Source of the DNA: Pseudoalteromonas carrageenovora IAM 12662
Lineage (GTDB): Bacteria; Pseudomonadota; Gammaproteobacteria; Enterobacterales; Alteromonadaceae
Assembly (NCBI RefSeq): GCF_900239935.1
Contig: NZ_LT965928.1
Location: 1,549,407-1,613,406 of the forward strand
Direction: 5' to 3'
Length of the DNA: 64,000 bases
The translations under genes were made by a program, and so were the position numbers. Under the pieces are notes generated by a model that saw nothing but the letters and a program-made list of their open reading frames with translations, was not told the origin of the DNA and ran no database searches. Below, one piece after another: positions 9,095 to 18,991 of this stretch. Each line of letters begins with the position of its first letter. The stretch's first letter is position 1.

Positions 9095-9881
9095 TAAACT
9101 GAGTTATGTAAAACGATAAGGTGACCTTGTGCTCACCTTTTTCCTCGAGCGCTGTCCAGTGCTCGGGTCTAAATTTCCAAGCGAATGGCGTCATCATAAT
9201 CAAGTTTTTAATGTCGGTTACACCGAGTGTAACGGTTTCAGTTAAAAGCGATTGTGCTGATTTATCAAAGCCTTTTGGTGTTGTTATTTCTGTGTGTTCA
9301 TTTATATTTGAATAAATGTACGATTTGAGTTCTTTTAAATGCCAAGGCCCAGGGCTTACTACTACTAAGGTTGTGTTTTCATTTGCTAGGCGCGCTAGCT
9401 CTAGCTCAAATAAAGGAGCAAAAACACTAACAAGTACATCAGCAAATTCATTTTTAAACGGGGCTTGGCTTATAGAAGCCACGCTAAAATGGCAGTTAGG
9501 GTAACGCTTAGCGGCATATTTAACCGCAGACTTTGAAATATCAACGCCGTATACTTGCGCGTTCGTTTTATTTGCTATGGCTTGAGTATAAAACCCTTCA
9601 CCACAACCTAAATCTACAACAGTATTAGCGCTTATATTGCTAATTGTATTACTAATGCTTTGCTGTAAAAAACTGTAATGACCAGTTTCTAAAAATGCAC
9701 GTCTAGCTTGCACCATTTCTAGAGAATCGCCCGGTTGCTTCGAATTTTTTTGCTGTACTGGCAGCAAGTTAACATAACCTTCTTTTGCAAAATCAAAACT
9801 ATGATTATTAGTACAACGAAGCGTAGAGTCTGTTTTTATAAGTGTTTGGTTACACAGTGGGCATTGATATTGTAGACTCAT
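9078..9881 (-). CDS. rlmA: 23S rRNA (guanine-N1)-methyltransferase RlmA
   Basis: The N-terminus is a zinc-ribbon, YQCPLCNQTLIKTD then LRCTNNHSFDFAKEGYVNLL, which is diagnostic of the RlmA family. It is followed by a SAM-binding methyltransferase domain with motif I VVDLGCGEGFY near residue 90. In E. coli the enzyme methylates G745 of 23S rRNA. At 267 residues it is of normal length. Its ATG overlaps the stop of the upstream permease gene (ATGA), so it belongs to a leftward operon xthA - permease - rlmA, and its 3' end overlaps yfbV by 17 bases. Confidence 0.93.
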   Translation of the reverse strand: MSLQYQCPLCNQTLIKTDSTLRCTNNHSFDFAKEGYVNLLPVQQKNSKQPGDSLEMVQARRAFLETGHYSFLQQSISNTISNISANTVVDLGCGEGFYTQAIANKTNAQVYGVDISKSAVKYAAKRYPNCHFSVASISQAPFKNEFADVLVSVFAPLFELELARLANENTTLVVVSPGPWHLKELKSYIYSNINEHTEITTPKGFDKSAQSLLTETVTLGVTDIKNLIMMTPFAWKFRPEHWTALEEKGEHKVTLSFYITQFIKTAL

Positions 9882-10525
9882 GAGTCTAGGTAGTCCTTAT
9901 CGTAAAAAGTTTTAACCCAGTGTGGGCGGTAAGTGATCATAATGGTAATAGCCATACCATTGAGCATTGCTTCAGGAAACCAAATTATAGCACTCAAATA
10001 AACGTAGTTATCAGCCAGTTCTTGCCAATTGTATTGACCTATTGCCAGATAAAATAATGCACCTAAGCTTATTTTTATACAGGCAATAAACCCAGCTGTT
10101 ATAAATGCACAAACAAATATATAAACAAAAAAATGGCGGGGTAAATATTGGTAACTGATTAAAAAGCCAAGGTAGCTCAATAATATAGGTATAAAGGCGC
10201 CAATAAGTATTTGCATGGGTAACAGATTAAGCTCGATTTGACCAACGGCAGTCAATAATGCACTGGCTAGCACAGAGCTTAAAATAGCTGATCGCCACCC
10301 TAAAACTAAGGTCGCTGCCGTAACACCTAAAATGTGTAAATCGAGGCCTGTTAAAATACCGGCTTTTATACGCCAAAGCACAGAAAATACTATAGCGCAT
10401 GCAAGTACACCCGTTTGACGTGCGGGTGTTGTATAAAGTGCTTTATATGTTTTTTTATCAAAGCTTAGTAAAGCGATAATAATAACAAGGGCCCAAAGTA
10501 GCCCTTGTAAAGTAAGACTAATCAT
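9878..10525 (-). CDS. COG3235-like ECF/CbiM-type membrane protein
   Basis: The 215-residue protein is almost entirely hydrophobic, with about six membrane segments, for example LQGLLWALVIIIALLSF, VLACAIVFSVLWRI and SSVLASALLTAVGQIELNLL. It resembles the predicted permease family COG3235, distantly related to CbiM-type substrate-binding subunits. The motif GLDLHILGVTAATLVLGWRS fits that group, where a His-containing loop may bind a metal; the metal role is inference. I chose the ATG at 10525 over a TTG one codon earlier. It lies between xthA and rlmA with a four-base overlap to the latter. Confidence 0.7.
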   Translation of the reverse strand: MISLTLQGLLWALVIIIALLSFDKKTYKALYTTPARQTGVLACAIVFSVLWRIKAGILTGLDLHILGVTAATLVLGWRSAILSSVLASALLTAVGQIELNLLPMQILIGAFIPILLSYLGFLISYQYLPRHFFVYIFVCAFITAGFIACIKISLGALFYLAIGQYNWQELADNYVYLSAIIWFPEAMLNGMAITIMITYRPHWVKTFYDKDYLDS

Positions 10526-10530
10526 CAAAA

Positions 10531-11337
10531 CTATTTAAATGTAGACCAAATAGGTGCGTGATCCGATGGTTTTTCAATACCGCGTAACTCGTAATCAATA
10601 CCTGTATCTATGCAGCGTGCTGCAAGGTCTTTAGTAGCAAGTACTACGTCGATACGAAGGCCTCGGTTATCAACAAACCCTTTAGAGCGGTAATCAAACC
10701 ATGAATATTGATCGTTTGTTTCGGGATTTTGCTCTCTAAAGGTATCTGTAAAGCCCCAATTTAATAATGTTGCTAACCACTCACGCTCTTCTGGTTGGAA
10801 AGAACATTTACCTGTTTTTAACCAGCGCTTAGCGTTTGCATCACCAATGCCAATATCTAGGTCGGTAGGGGAGATGTTTATGTCGCCCATTACAATTACG
10901 TCTTGCTCTGGTGTGTGGTTAGTTTCAAGGTGGGTCATTAAATCTTTGTAAAACTGGCGTTTATAAGGAAATTTAGTTTCGTGATTAATGTTATCGCCTT
11001 GTGGGAAATAACCATTCATAACGGTTAGGTCGCGGCCATTATCTTGTTCAACGGTTACGCTTATCATACGTTTTTGTGATTCATCAGTATCTGTTGCAAA
11101 CCCTTTTAAGACCGATTTAGGTTCTTTTTTGCATAACATAGCTACACCGTAATGTGCTTTTTGACCGTGAAAATAAACGTGGTATCCCATTTTTTGAACA
11201 TCTTCTAATGGGAATGCTTCGTCATGAACTTTAATTTCTTGCAAGCCAATAACGTCTGGTTGATGTTTATCTATTATTGCTTGTAATTGATGAAGGCGGG
11301 CACGCAGACCATTGATATTGAAAGAAATCACTTTCAT
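10531..11337 (-). CDS. xthA: Exodeoxyribonuclease III
   Basis: XthA is the major AP endonuclease and 3' repair exonuclease of base-excision repair. The 268-residue protein has the endonuclease/exonuclease/phosphatase fold: [26 protein letters not shown] (metal Glu), [23 protein letters not shown] (catalytic Asp-Asn), [15 protein letters not shown] and the C-terminal SDHAPI. The frame stays open 31 codons upstream, but the start is placed at MKVIS because AAGG precedes it by nine bases and the fold begins there. It is the first gene of a leftward operon. Confidence 0.96.
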   Translation of the reverse strand: MKVISFNINGLRARLHQLQAIIDKHQPDVIGLQEIKVHDEAFPLEDVQKMGYHVYFHGQKAHYGVAMLCKKEPKSVLKGFATDTDESQKRMISVTVEQDNGRDLTVMNGYFPQGDNINHETKFPYKRQFYKDLMTHLETNHTPEQDVIVMGDINISPTDLDIGIGDANAKRWLKTGKCSFQPEEREWLATLLNWGFTDTFREQNPETNDQYSWFDYRSKGFVDNRGLRIDVVLATKDLAARCIDTGIDYELRGIEKPSDHAPIWSTFK

Positions 11338-11577
11338 AAAATTTACCTTAAAATTGGTTCTATTTAGTGGCATAAATTGTATCAGTAAATACGCGTACAT
11401 AACATGACTGAATTGAGTTAATAGCTGCACAAATGTTGATCAAATGATGGCTAAAGTTTAAACATTGTAAATGCATTATTAATTAATTAAATAAATAAAA
11501 AATTCAATTGATATTAACTATTTTGAATATATAATGCGCAAAAATTACTTGTTTAGCTCGTTCAAATAGGATCTCTC

Positions 11578-12009
11578 ATGAAAACACAACTACTTTTAGC
11601 TACCGCTTTATTTGCATCTGCAACTGTTTGTGCACAAAGCAACACTTACTTCAGCCAAGACAACAAACTTGAGTCTAAATTATGTGTATTAAGTGCTAAC
11701 GAAGGCTTTAGCGTTGCCCGTAAAGAAGCTGCGCAACATGGCGTTTATTTATCTCGTTTTTCTAAGAGTATTTTGTGTAACGGTGAAGACATTCGTGATA
11801 TCGCTAAAAAAGCGACGGCAAGTACTTCATCAGTAGATAAAGTAGAAGTATTTGCTAAAGATGCACACCAAGAAACACAGTTATGTATGACTGCACTTAA
11901 AAAAGGTTTAGCACCAGTACGTCAAAAGATTGGTAACTTAAACTCTTTAAAATGTAATGGTCAAAACGCAACTGAGTTTGTTAAGCGTTACCAAAACGCT
12001 GCAATTTAA
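11578..12009 (+). CDS. Small secreted protein with two Cys-rich repeats (DUF3718-like)
   Basis: A Sec signal peptide (MKTQLLLATALFASATVCAQ) is followed by a mature domain of about 120 residues. That domain contains two related repeats: KLCVLSANEGFSVARKEA ending SILCNGEDIRDIAKKA, and QLCMTALKKGLAPVRQKI ending LKCNGQNATEFVKRY. Each begins LC and ends with a CNG motif, so each repeat may hold one disulfide. This resembles the uncharacterised DUF3718 family; the name is from memory. The function is unknown. The gene is probably monocistronic, with a terminator at 12037. Confidence 0.7.
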   Translation: MKTQLLLATALFASATVCAQSNTYFSQDNKLESKLCVLSANEGFSVARKEAAQHGVYLSRFSKSILCNGEDIRDIAKKATASTSSVDKVEVFAKDAHQETQLCMTALKKGLAPVRQKIGNLNSLKCNGQNATEFVKRYQNAAI

Positions 12010-12036
12010 TTTTAAGCTAAAAATTATCTTTTAGAA

Positions 12037-12065
12037 AATGCCTGGTTTTAACCGGGCATTTTTTT
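12037..12065 (+). terminator. Rho-independent terminator
   Basis: AATGCCTGGTT pairs with AACCGGGCATT (one T-G wobble), followed by a run of T. It ends the DUF3718-like transcript. Confidence 0.85.
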
Positions 12066-12231
12066 GCAAAAATTACAAGGTAGGCTGCAATCATTGCAAA
12101 GCTAAGTAATTGATTAGAGTATATAAAATAAGCTAAAAACCACTAACCAATTGATAGTTAGAGTGTTATTTATATTGGCATCGGATTTGTATTAGTTAAA
12201 GTGACATTTACTAACTACAAGGATACGTCTT

Positions 12232-12753
12232 ATGAAAAAGTTAACACTAGCAACAACTATTTTAGCATCTTTGAGCTTAGCGGCTTGTGCATCAAACCAA
12301 GGTTTAGAAAAAATCGATAGCGATTTTGCAAGCTTAGATAACGACAGTGATGGTTATATTTCAAAAGTAGAAGCAGATGATGACAGCATCTGGGGCCATT
12401 TTTCAAATATTGATACCAACATGGATAATGAAATCAGTCGTAAAGAATTTAACGCTTACATGCAATTAAATACCGGTAAGGTAGCCACTGACAGTGAAGT
12501 TAGTGAGTCAGCATTTAAAGCTAAAATAGCAAAGTTTGATAAAATCGAAAATGATTTTAGAAGCTTAGATAACGATAAAAATGGTTATATTTCAGTAGAA
12601 GAAGCTGACGATGATGATATTTCGAACCATTTTGGATACATGGATGGTAATAACGATAAGCGCATCAGTAAAGGTGAGTTTAAAGGTTATATTAAAAAAT
12701 ACGGTAAAGCGGTAGCTGAAGATGATGCTCTTAAGGTATTAAGACACAGCTAA
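12232..12753 (+). CDS. EF-hand calcium-binding lipoprotein
   Basis: The 173-residue product has a lipoprotein signal (MKKLTLATTILASLSLAAC, lipobox LAAC) followed by four EF-hand loops: DNDSDGYISKVE, DTNMDNEISRKE, DNDKNGYISVEE and DGNNDKRISKGE. The loops are arranged as two copies of a FxSLDND...DGYIS...HF...D.N.D...ISk.EF unit, so the gene arose by duplication of an EF-hand pair. It should sit at the periplasmic face of a membrane and bind calcium. The biological role is unknown. AAGGAT precedes the ATG. Confidence 0.88.
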   Translation: MKKLTLATTILASLSLAACASNQGLEKIDSDFASLDNDSDGYISKVEADDDSIWGHFSNIDTNMDNEISRKEFNAYMQLNTGKVATDSEVSESAFKAKIAKFDKIENDFRSLDNDKNGYISVEEADDDDISNHFGYMDGNNDKRISKGEFKGYIKKYGKAVAEDDALKVLRHS

Positions 12754-12780
12754 TATTACCTAAATTAGTTAATAAAAACA

Positions 12781-12805
12781 GCCAGCATTAATTGCTGGCT
12801 TTTTT
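12781..12805 (+). terminator. Rho-independent terminator
   Basis: GCCAGC/GCTGGC stem followed by T6, just after the EF-hand lipoprotein gene. Confidence 0.9.
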
Positions 12806-12902
12806 GTGCATTTAATTTAGATAAAAGGCAGATATATTTTCCACCTTTTATGATGTTCTGTCATAATAGATGGCTGTGTATTTTAAAAGGCTGAGCAAAA
12901 TT

Positions 12903-13493
12903 ATGGCAGGTCGTCGAATTAGTGATGAGCAATTAATTGAGATCATTGAAGCGGCTATATTTGTCGCAGACAAACCAGTTAGTAAGCGCCATTTAAAAGA
13001 CACAGTACTTGCTGATTTAGCTATATCAATGGCAAGAATTAACGCTGCAATTGAAGCTATAGAAAGCCACTTTCAGACACGAGGTATACGCCTTGTAGAA
13101 GTTGGCAGCGGTTATCGGTTTGAGGCTTGTAGTAGCTTAAGCCCTTGGCTGAGCAATTTATGGCAAGAACGAGCGCCTAAGTATTCGCGCGCGCTTTTAG
13201 AAACGTTGTCGTTAATAGCCTACAGGCAACCAATAACACGTGGTGAAATAGAGCAAGTAAGAGGCGTTACTACCGGCTCAACAATTATAAAAACCCTTCT
13301 CGAGCGTGAGTGGGTTAAAGTGGTAGGGCATAAAGAAGTGCCGGGTAAACCGGCATTATATGCAACTACTAAGCAATTTTTAGATTATTTTTCGTTAACA
13401 GGTTTAGAGAATTTACCTGCTTTGCCATCAGATCAGCAAAGCAAAATTAATCAGTTAATGAGCGATCCTTCTGTGAGAGAACCATCCGAATGA
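12903..13493 (+). CDS. scpB: Segregation and condensation protein B
   Basis: ScpB is a kleisin-associated winged-helix protein of the SMC-ScpA-ScpB (condensin-like) complex. The family signature is visible in [49 protein letters not shown] and [23 protein letters not shown] place the start at [10 protein letters not shown] (196 residues) because AAAAGG lies upstream; an earlier in-frame ATG at 12870 lacks a binding site. The gene overlaps rluB by four bases. ScpA, usually adjacent, is not upstream: the previous gene is an unrelated lipoprotein with its own terminator. Confidence 0.93.
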   Translation: MAGRRISDEQLIEIIEAAIFVADKPVSKRHLKDTVLADLAISMARINAAIEAIESHFQTRGIRLVEVGSGYRFEACSSLSPWLSNLWQERAPKYSRALLETLSLIAYRQPITRGEIEQVRGVTTGSTIIKTLLEREWVKVVGHKEVPGKPALYATTKQFLDYFSLTGLENLPALPSDQQSKINQLMSDPSVREPSE

Positions 13494-14359
13494 GTATACA
13501 AGGTGAAAAGTTACAAAAAGTCTTAGCCCGTGCAGGCGTAGGCTCACGCCGTGAAATGGAAAAATACATTGATGCTAACCGCGTTAGTGTAAATGGTAAA
13601 GTAGCTAAGTTAGGCGACCGTGTTGAAGAAACCGATTTAATTCGTGTTGACGGTCATACTGTAAAAATTGAAGAAAAAGCAGATCGTATCTGTCGTGTAA
13701 TTATGTACAACAAACCAGAAGGTGAGTTAAGTACACGTAAAGATCCTGAAGGCCGTCGTACTGTATTTGATCGCTTACCTCGTATTGACGGTGAACGCTG
13801 GATTGCAGTTGGACGATTGGATATTAATACTGCAGGCCTAATGTTATTTACCAATGACGGCGAGCTTGCAAATCGTTTAATGCACCCAAGCTACGAAGTA
13901 GAGCGTGAATACTCAGCTCGAGTATTTGGTGAAGTAACGAATGAAACAGTTAAAAATCTTACTCGTGGTGTTGAACTAGAAGATGGTCCCGCTAAGTTTT
14001 TAAGCGTAAAACCAATGGGCGGCGAAGGTATTAACCGCTGGTTTAACGTTACACTTAATGAAGGGCGTAACCGCGAAGTTCGTCGTTTATGGCAGTCTCA
14101 AGATGTTGAAGTATCTCGCCTTATTCGTATTCGTTACGGTAAATTAGAACTTGATAAGCGTGTACCTCAAGGTGGCTGGAATGAGTTAGACCTTGAAACA
14201 GTTAACTATTTACGTAAAACAGTTAAGCTTGGTCGTGAAACACAGACTAAACTTTCGGTTATGCCTGAAAAGCGTAAAGATAAGCGCGCTAAAATCAATC
14301 AAATACGCAAAGCGGTAAAAAAGCACAATCAACGTGTTAAGCAAACTAAACGTAAGTAA
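13490..14359 (+). CDS. rluB: 23S rRNA pseudouridine(2605) synthase
   Basis: The 289-residue protein has an N-terminal S4 RNA-binding domain ([21 protein letters not shown]) and a RsuA-type pseudouridine synthase domain. The catalytic motif is [26 protein letters not shown], with Asp in GRLD the nucleophile. The C-terminus is a strongly basic tail ([20 protein letters not shown]), typical of RluB. It overlaps the scpB stop (ATGA), a conserved pairing in gammaproteobacteria. Confidence 0.95.
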   Translation: MSIQGEKLQKVLARAGVGSRREMEKYIDANRVSVNGKVAKLGDRVEETDLIRVDGHTVKIEEKADRICRVIMYNKPEGELSTRKDPEGRRTVFDRLPRIDGERWIAVGRLDINTAGLMLFTNDGELANRLMHPSYEVEREYSARVFGEVTNETVKNLTRGVELEDGPAKFLSVKPMGGEGINRWFNVTLNEGRNREVRRLWQSQDVEVSRLIRIRYGKLELDKRVPQGGWNELDLETVNYLRKTVKLGRETQTKLSVMPEKRKDKRAKINQIRKAVKKHNQRVKQTKRK

Positions 14360-14380
14360 TTACTAGATATTTACAGACAA

Positions 14381-14407
14381 AAAAGCCGCAATTTATGCGG
14401 CTTTTTT
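14381..14407. terminator. Bidirectional terminator between rluB and yciK
   Basis: AAAAGCCGCA...TGCGGCTTTTTT forms a stem with A and T runs on both sides, serving the convergent rluB and yciK. Confidence 0.9.
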
Positions 14408-14423
14408 ATGATTGATGTGTATT

Positions 14424-15170
14424 TTATTTTTTCTGTTGCGCATCAAGTGATTCGCCATTTACAGATGCTGAGTCATCACTCATTAAGTATAAGTAGGTTG
14501 GCATTAAATCCTCAGGCGTGGCAAGTTTGTCTCTGTCTTCACCTGGATAGGCTGCAGCACGCATAGACGTCCTGGTTGCACCTGGATTTATGCAATTTAC
14601 ACGAATAGACGTCTTACCTACTTCGCACGCCCATGTTTGCATCATGCCTTCTACAGCAAATTTAGAAATAGCATATGGTCCCCAAAATTCACGGCCTTTT
14701 CGTCCGACACCTGATGATGTGAAAACGACTGATGCACTTTTTGATTTACGTAGTACAGGGAAAAGCGCTTTAGTGATCATTGCTTGTGCCGTTACATTTA
14801 CTTTCATTATGTTTTCAAAAGTAGATGAACAAAAATGCTCTAACGGGCCAAGAGATCCTAAAATTCCGGCATTATTAAGTAACCCATCAAGGCGGCCAAA
14901 TTGGCTTTCTATAGTGGCTGCTAAATCACGATAGTTTTGCTTAGTCGCCCCTTTTAAATCCATCGGTACAATAGCGGGCTGTGGGTAACCAGCATTTACT
15001 ATTTCATCGTAAACACACTCAAGTTTATTAGTTGTTTTTCCTAATAAAATTACTGTTGCGCCGTGTTTAGCATAGTTTATTGCGGCTACTCGGCCAATAC
15101 CATCGCCTGCGCCAGTGATCAAAATAACTTTGTCTTGCAGTGCGTTTTCAGCTGCTTGATAAGTGTGCAT
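14424..15170 (-). CDS. yciK: YciK-family short-chain oxidoreductase
   Basis: The 248-residue protein is a classical SDR: the cofactor loop VILITGAGDGIGRVAAINYA near the N-terminus, the NNAGILG motif, and the catalytic YAISK with an upstream Ser (VVFTSSGVGR). YciK-like enzymes are NADP-dependent and of unknown substrate. It lies beside rluB, as in E. coli, though convergent here. The stop is close to the bidirectional terminator at 14381. Confidence 0.9.
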   Translation of the reverse strand: MHTYQAAENALQDKVILITGAGDGIGRVAAINYAKHGATVILLGKTTNKLECVYDEIVNAGYPQPAIVPMDLKGATKQNYRDLAATIESQFGRLDGLLNNAGILGSLGPLEHFCSSTFENIMKVNVTAQAMITKALFPVLRKSKSASVVFTSSGVGRKGREFWGPYAISKFAVEGMMQTWACEVGKTSIRVNCINPGATRTSMRAAAYPGEDRDKLATPEDLMPTYLYLMSDDSASVNGESLDAQQKK

Positions 15171-15377
15171 AAAATTACCAATTAATAAAATTTTTGTGAT
15201 TTTAACATAGCAAAACGTGAAGTAATCGAATTTATTGTAAATTTAGGTGGCGAAAATAGAAACTTTACGTTAAGTTTAACTGGTCTAATGTCTCATTAAT
15301 AAACTGGTTACATTATTTTAACTTTAACACACTGAAAAAACACACTATAAAAATAAGATATGTGCGGAGCCAACAAT

Positions 15378-17807
15378 ATGAAAAAAATGCTACTCTCACT
15401 CTCTGTTACAGCTGCATTAGCAGGTTGTGGCGGCGGAGAAACGTTAGAAGACGTTAAGAACGACACAGCAACTATAGTTCCAAATGCAACGGTTACTTTC
15501 GATCCTGCAAATGGAATTTTATCAGTTCCTAATGATTTATTAATGAGCGGTACTCAAGACGGCACACTTAATATTCCTGGGGAATTAGATGATGACAACA
15601 TATCTATTTCTCGCGCTGCTTATTCAGACCCTCAACTTGCTCTGGGTGCTTTAGATGGTTGGTCTTCACAAGTACCCTATAAAATTGATTTAACGTTTCC
15701 AAGCGGTGTTTCGCTTGATGAAACATCTGCTGCAAGTCCTGGTACGCTCAGAATTTTTGAAGTTGTGATGGGCGCAAGTCTAACGGATGCAGAATGTTCT
15801 GTAGTTACCGCTGGTACAGCCTGTAAATTAGTAGGTGAACTTACATTTGGTGTAGATTTTATAACTCAAGCCTCTGGTGATGGAGTCGCTGTTATACCGC
15901 TTAAACCATTTACACCAGGTAGCTCTTACATAAATGTTTTAACTACAGGGCTTAAAGATTCGTTAGGACGTCCTATTCAACCTTCTTCTACTTACGCTTC
16001 TGTAAGTGAAGAAGCTCCGCTTATTACCGATGCTCAACTTGGGTTACAAGGCGCTGTAAATAGCTACGAAAACGTGGTTGTAAGCTCAGGAGATATTACC
16101 AAAGAAGATATTATCTTTTCTTCTGCGATGACTATTCAATCAGCAGGGCCAGTACTTGGTACTATTAAAAATTTACTTGCAGCTAGTTTGCAAAATGATG
16201 CATTGCCAACACCAATGGTTAATGTACCTGAGCAAGATGTAGTGAATGTTCAGCAAGTTTTTGCAGCAGCTGGTGTTACAGTATCAGCTGCTTTTTCTGG
16301 TGTTCAGTATTTAAAAGGTAACATTACATTACCTATGTATTTAGGAACACCAACAGGAACAGAAATAAGCGATTTAAACGATACATACTGGCAAGGTATG
16401 TGTGATAACGCCGTTGCTATTTTGGGGTATAAAGCAGCAGTTGGGGAATCGTTTCCTACAGAGCCTGTGAGTGAGAATGATGCGCTCTGTTCAGCTTTAA
16501 GCGATGGCCAACTTCGTGATTTAGGTTTGGATTCTACTCGACACTTAACTAAGTATAATTCTATCCCTAAAGTTCAAAGCATGGCTGATGTGCCAGTACA
16601 AATAACTAAACCAATTTTACCCGTTATAAACGGTATACGCGCACAACTTCAGTTAGATGCAATTGAAATGCCTGAAAGTGGCTGGCCAGTAGTCATTATG
16701 CAACATGGCATAACTACAGATAAAGAAAGCATGTTAGCACTGACCGCGCAACTATCAATTCAAGGATTTGCTACAGCAGCAATAGATCACCCTCGCCATG
16801 GTGAGCGTGGAGTTGATGTTGATGATGATGGAACAGACGACTTTAATGCAACAACGGGCTCTGTGCTTAGTTACATGAATTTAAGTTCATTGCTTGTTGC
16901 GCGTGATAGTTTACGTCAATCTTCAGCTGATTTATTAGGTTTACGTTTAGGGTTAAACTTTATAAATGATGCAACGATTAACGCACAAGACGTCACTTAC
17001 ATTGGTCATTCATTAGGCTCTATTGTCGCTCCTGCATTTATTTCACAAGCAAATAATCCATTAGCGCCAACGGTTGATCCATTATTTAATGTAAACACAG
17101 TAGCACTTGCGAGTGGCGGTGGCGGTATTGCTAGCTTCTTACTTGAGTCGGCAGCATTTGGTCCATTTATTCAAGGTTCAGTGTTATCTCAAGCTGGCAC
17201 AACAGAGGCAGATGAGTTTAACGCATATTTACAGGCTGATGCAGTGTCTAACTGTGGAGTCGTGTTACCAGATACAGAAGCATATTTAACGTGTGGTTAT
17301 AACGAGTATGTAGCTTCTTTAACTACAGCTGGTGAAACAAGCAAGCTTACTAATATTCAAGGTGTGTTTACTCAGTTTGCATTTGCTGCACAAACAGCCC
17401 TTGATAGCGGCGACCCAACAAATTATGCGGCAGCGGTACAAGCTTTAGGTACACCTGTTTATACAAATGTTGTTGTAGGTGATGGCGCAGATAATAAGCC
17501 TGATCAAGTGATACCACCAATGGCTGCAAATAACCCTATTTCGGGCACAATTCCACTGGCCACTTTTATGGGGCTAGAGACTGTAAGCACAACTCAAGCG
17601 TTGAGTGAAACACCAGCAAGCTACTTAGTTAAATTTACTAAAGGGCACCACGGTTCTATATTAACGCCTGCTCAAGATGCTGCAGAGGCGGCTACTGTAG
17701 AAGGGAGCGCGGCAGCAAATGCAGAAATGCAAATGCAAGTTGCTGTTTACTTAGCAACACGTGGTCGTATGTTATTAGTAACAAATAGTGAAATTGTTAC
17801 TGATTAA
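15378..17807 (+). CDS. VolA/Pla-1-type extracellular lipase lipoprotein
   Basis: The 809-residue product has a lipoprotein signal (MKKMLLSLSVTAALAGCGGG) and a C-terminal alpha/beta-hydrolase region with the nucleophile elbow YIGHSLGSIVAPAF (Ser about residue 545). An oxyanion-type segment VVIMQHGITTDKESMLAL lies upstream and a late His in KFTKGHHGSIL. This matches the Pla-1/cef and VolA family of surface-exposed bacterial phospholipases, which release fatty acids from exogenous lysophospholipid. The family call rests on the N-terminal pattern NGILSVPNDLLMSGTQDGT plus the hydrolase motifs. GGAG precedes the chosen ATG. Confidence 0.85.
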   Translation: MKKMLLSLSVTAALAGCGGGETLEDVKNDTATIVPNATVTFDPANGILSVPNDLLMSGTQDGTLNIPGELDDDNISISRAAYSDPQLALGALDGWSSQVPYKIDLTFPSGVSLDETSAASPGTLRIFEVVMGASLTDAECSVVTAGTACKLVGELTFGVDFITQASGDGVAVIPLKPFTPGSSYINVLTTGLKDSLGRPIQPSSTYASVSEEAPLITDAQLGLQGAVNSYENVVVSSGDITKEDIIFSSAMTIQSAGPVLGTIKNLLAASLQNDALPTPMVNVPEQDVVNVQQVFAAAGVTVSAAFSGVQYLKGNITLPMYLGTPTGTEISDLNDTYWQGMCDNAVAILGYKAAVGESFPTEPVSENDALCSALSDGQLRDLGLDSTRHLTKYNSIPKVQSMADVPVQITKPILPVINGIRAQLQLDAIEMPESGWPVVIMQHGITTDKESMLALTAQLSIQGFATAAIDHPRHGERGVDVDDDGTDDFNATTGSVLSYMNLSSLLVARDSLRQSSADLLGLRLGLNFINDATINAQDVTYIGHSLGSIVAPAFISQANNPLAPTVDPLFNVNTVALASGGGGIASFLLESAAFGPFIQGSVLSQAGTTEADEFNAYLQADAVSNCGVVLPDTEAYLTCGYNEYVASLTTAGETSKLTNIQGVFTQFAFAAQTALDSGDPTNYAAAVQALGTPVYTNVVVGDGADNKPDQVIPPMAANNPISGTIPLATFMGLETVSTTQALSETPASYLVKFTKGHHGSILTPAQDAAEAATVEGSAAANAEMQMQVAVYLATRGRMLLVTNSEIVTD

Positions 17808-17832
17808 TCTATTACTTTAAACGTTAACTTAT

Positions 17833-17860
17833 AAAAGCCACTGTATAGTGGCTTTTTTTT
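17833..17860 (+). terminator. Rho-independent terminator
   Basis: AAAAGCCACT/AGTGGCTTTT stem with a T8 tail after the lipase gene. Confidence 0.9.
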
Positions 17861-17908
17861 GGTTAAAAGCATGATAAATTAGCTTAAATTTATAAATGGA
17901 GAAACCAG

Positions 17909-18925
17909 TTGGAATTTTTATACGAATACGGTTTGTTTTTTGCCAAAACAGTGACATTTGTTATCGCAATTGCCGTTGTGTTAATGCTTATAGTTGCATC
18001 CGCCGTTAAGCCAAAATCGAAAAAAGGTGAGATTGAAATTGAAGATGTATCTGAAAAACTTAACGAGCTCAAAGAAAGTTTTTTGCACAATACATTGTCT
18101 AAAAAAGAGTTAAAAGCGCATCAAAAGCAGTTAAAAGCTCAGAGTAAAAAATCAGTTAGTGATGAACCAAAGCCTCGTTTATATGTAGTCGATTTTACGG
18201 GTAGTATGGATGCGCACGAAGTAGAAAGTTTACGAGAGGAAGTGACTGCTATTATTTCGATTGCAGATCCTAAAACAGATAAAGTATTAGTGCGTTTAGA
18301 AAGTGGTGGTGGGGTTGTTCATGGCTATGGGCTTGCAGCATCTCAGTTACAGAGAATTAAAAGCGCGGGTATTCCTTTAAGTGTAGCAATTGATAAAGTA
18401 GCAGCAAGCGGCGGTTATATGATGGCTTGTGTAGCTGATGAAATACTTGCAGCGCCATTTGCAATTGTAGGTTCGATTGGGGTGATTGCACAAATTCCTA
18501 ACTTTAATAAAATATTAAAGAAAAACGACGTAGACTTTGAACAAATTACAGCAGGTGAGTTTAAACGTACACTCACATTATTTGGCGAAAACACAGATAA
18601 AGCACGTGAAAAGTTTCGTGACGAAATTGAAGAAACTCATGGTTTATTTAAAACCTTTGTAAGCACGCAGCGCCCAAGCCTAAATATTGATTTAGTGGCT
18701 ACAGGTGAGCATTGGTTTGCAACGCAAGCAATTGATAAAGGCTTGATAGATGTTATTAAAACCAGTGATGATGCTTTATTAGAGCAGCAATCTGAGCGTC
18801 AAATATATAAAGTAAAATATAAAGTTAAAAAGGGGTTAAGTGATAAACTAGCACTTGGATTAAGCAGTGGTGTAAATAAGGTAGGGGTCAGCTTACTTTC
18901 AAAATTTAAGTCAATGAATCCCTAA
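17909..18925 (+). CDS. sohB: Inner-membrane serine protease SohB
   Basis: SohB is a signal-peptide-peptidase-like (S49) protease anchored in the inner membrane and active on the periplasmic side. The 338-residue protein has an N-terminal anchor (FFAKTVTFVIAIAVVLMLIV), a charged linker, then the S49 core: LVRLESGGGVVHGYGL and KVAASGGYMMACVADEILAAPFAIVGSIGVIAQ (Ser in ASGGY). A TTG start is chosen because GGAG lies seven bases upstream and MEFLYEYGLFF begins the family. In E. coli sohB neighbours topA, also nearby here. Confidence 0.93.
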   Translation: MEFLYEYGLFFAKTVTFVIAIAVVLMLIVASAVKPKSKKGEIEIEDVSEKLNELKESFLHNTLSKKELKAHQKQLKAQSKKSVSDEPKPRLYVVDFTGSMDAHEVESLREEVTAIISIADPKTDKVLVRLESGGGVVHGYGLAASQLQRIKSAGIPLSVAIDKVAASGGYMMACVADEILAAPFAIVGSIGVIAQIPNFNKILKKNDVDFEQITAGEFKRTLTLFGENTDKAREKFRDEIEETHGLFKTFVSTQRPSLNIDLVATGEHWFATQAIDKGLIDVIKTSDDALLEQQSERQIYKVKYKVKKGLSDKLALGLSSGVNKVGVSLLSKFKSMNP

Positions 18926-18940
18926 TTATTAAAAATAAAA

Positions 18941-18972
18941 AAAACCTTGATGCAAAACATCAAGGTTTTTTT
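18941..18972. terminator. Bidirectional terminator between sohB and the symporter gene
   Basis: AAAACCTTGATG/CATCAAGGTTTT is a 12-bp perfect stem flanked by A and T runs, between convergent genes. Confidence 0.92.
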
Positions 18973-18991
18973 ATAACTATATTTCTCAGTA

